DNA from: Thermoleophilia bacterium
GTDB lineage: Bacteria; Actinomycetota; Thermoleophilia; Gaiellales; Gaiellaceae
Assembly: GCA_013362295.1 (NCBI GenBank)
Contig: JABFWJ010000191.1
Location: forward strand, 1-5,752
DNA length: 5,752 bases
Reading direction: 5' to 3'
The notes beneath the pieces are model-generated. The model had not been told where the DNA came from, made no database searches, and saw nothing but the letters and a program-made list of their open reading frames with translations. The first letter of the stretch is position 1; every line of letters starts with the position of its first letter. This document shows positions 4,882-5,752 of this stretch, piece by piece. The position numbers were made by a program, and so were the translations under genes.

Positions 4882-5752
4882 CTACTCGAGCGGAATGGCG
4901 GAAGCCTCGGCCATCGCGAGTGCGGCCGGCTTGGCCATCTTCAGCCGCTTCGGGCGGCGCATGCCGTCCGCGATCCACCTGTCGATCTCGTGGAAGAGCT
5001 CGTCGACCAGGATGTCGCTCGAGACCTTCTTCAGCACGCGCCCGTGGGCGTAGACGAAGCCGACGTCGCGGCCGCCGGCGATCCCGAAGTCGGCGTCGCC
5101 CGCCTCCCCCGGTCCGTTGACGGCGCAGCCGAGCACGGCGACCTCGAACGCCTCGGGATAGGTGCGCAGCCGCTCCTCGACGCGCTCTGCGAGCTGCTGC
5201 ACGCCGACGTTGTCGCGGCCGCAGCTCGGGCAGGCGATCATGATCGGCCCGCGCTCGCGCAGGCCGAGCGCCTTCAGGATCTCGAACGCGGTGTTGACCT
5301 CTTCGACCGGGTCGGCCGTCAGTGAGACGCGGATCGTGTCGCCGATCCCGTCGACGAGCAGCGCCCCCATTCCGACCGCGCTCTTGATCGATCCCGCGTA
5401 CGGCGTGCCCGCCTCCGTCACGCCGAGGTGGAGCGGGTACGGGACCTTGGCGGCGAGCAGGCGGTAGGCGCGGATCATCGTCGGCACGTGGCTCGACTTG
5501 ACGGAGATCTTGAAGTCGCGGTAGTCGAGCTGCTCGAGCAGCCGCACCTCCTCGAGCGCGGCCTCGACGAGCGCCTCGGCCTGGTCTTCCTGCGCGAGGG
5601 CGGCCAGATGCTTCGGCAGCGAGCCCGAGTTCGCGCCGATCCTCATCGGGATGCCCTTTGCCTTCGCGGCGCGTACGACCTGCTCGACCTTGTCGGGTCC
5701 GCCGATGTTGCCCGGGTTGATGCGCACCGCGGCCACCCCGGCGTCGATCGCG
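4882..5752 (-). CDS. ispG: 4-hydroxy-3-methylbut-2-enyl-diphosphate synthase (N-terminus beyond window)
   Basis: IspG (GcpE) is the iron-sulfur enzyme of the MEP pathway that reductively converts MEcPP to HMBPP, a late step in making isoprenoid precursors. The frame runs off the right edge, so about the first 90-100 residues are missing and the GTG at 5736 is not the start. 289 residues are visible, beginning AIDAGVAAVRINPGNIGG. Further family signs are GIPMRIGANSGSLPKHL, FKISVKSS, PLHLGVTEAG and GIGDTIRVSLT. The [4Fe-4S] ligands are CPSC (window residues 174 and 177), GCAVNGPGE (Cys209) and Glu216. The spacing C-x2-C-x31-C-x6-E equals that of the E. coli enzyme. The end (ADGMRRPKRLKMAKPAALAMAEASAIPLE, in pieces basic then Ala-rich) is a short C-terminal tail. 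It is the first visible gene of the ispG-proS-XRE operon. In actinobacteria dxr and rseP often lie upstream, which would be off the right edge. Confidence 0.98.
   Translation of the reverse strand, partial: AIDAGVAAVRINPGNIGGPDKVEQVVRAAKAKGIPMRIGANSGSLPKHLAALAQEDQAEALVEAALEEVRLLEQLDYRDFKISVKSSHVPTMIRAYRLLAAKVPYPLHLGVTEAGTPYAGSIKSAVGMGALLVDGIGDTIRVSLTADPVEEVNTAFEILKALGLRERGPIMIACPSCGRDNVGVQQLAERVEERLRTYPEAFEVAVLGCAVNGPGEAGDADFGIAGGRDVGFVYAHGRVLKKVSSDILVDELFHEIDRWIADGMRRPKRLKMAKPAALAMAEASAIPLE

Noticed and set aside
3460..5325. 621-codon plus-strand open frame antisense to proS and ispG
   Set aside because: It lies wholly opposite two certain genes, its product is low-complexity and rich in Arg, Ala, Val, Leu and His, and it shows no domain. 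Long antisense frames are expected at this GC content.
1..5752. Defence island, mobile element or CRISPR array
   Set aside because: No transposase, integrase, direct repeats, attachment site or spaced repeat array is visible. The single nuclease-like gene has no partner genes in the window.

Overview
The window is high-GC bacterial DNA with dense coding and strong G/C preference at third codon positions. The proteins look actinobacterial. The gene order ispG-proS on one strand, the TAnnnT-type leaderless start and the protein style suggest a deep-branching actinobacterium of the Thermoleophilia/Gaiellales kind. That placement is an inference from style, not from a marker search.

Layout. Left part, plus strand (1-2056): the 3' portion of a fused, two-domain oligopeptide/dipeptide-type ABC transporter ATPase. 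It is followed within 12 nt, with a Shine-Dalgarno sequence lying over its stop codon, by a small DUF6176-like protein. A 66-residue cysteine-containing small protein comes next; its start codon sits directly after a -10-like element, which suggests leaderless transcription. Middle, minus strand (2068-2757): a 229-residue protein with a PD-(D/E)XK nuclease-like core and a C-terminal winged-helix-like segment. It converges on the small protein with only 11 nt between the stop codons. The 146-nt gap at 2758-2903 has no gene but holds two inverted repeats, one with competing pairings.

Right part, minus strand (2904-5752): a compact operon read right to left. It contains ispG (fourth-from-last to penultimate isoprenoid-precursor chemistry of the MEP pathway; N-terminus cut by the window edge), then proS (bacterial-type prolyl-tRNA synthetase with editing insertion, 15 nt downstream), then a small XRE-family helix-turn-helix regulator whose start codon overlaps the proS stop by 8 nt. 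The first two are housekeeping genes. The regulator appears to be translationally coupled to proS.

Overall this is mostly ordinary core genome. No mobile element, CRISPR array, rRNA or tRNA was seen. The least understood parts are the nuclease-like/winged-helix protein, the small cysteine protein, the XRE gene attached to the ispG-proS operon, and the structured gap between the XRE gene and the nuclease-like gene.
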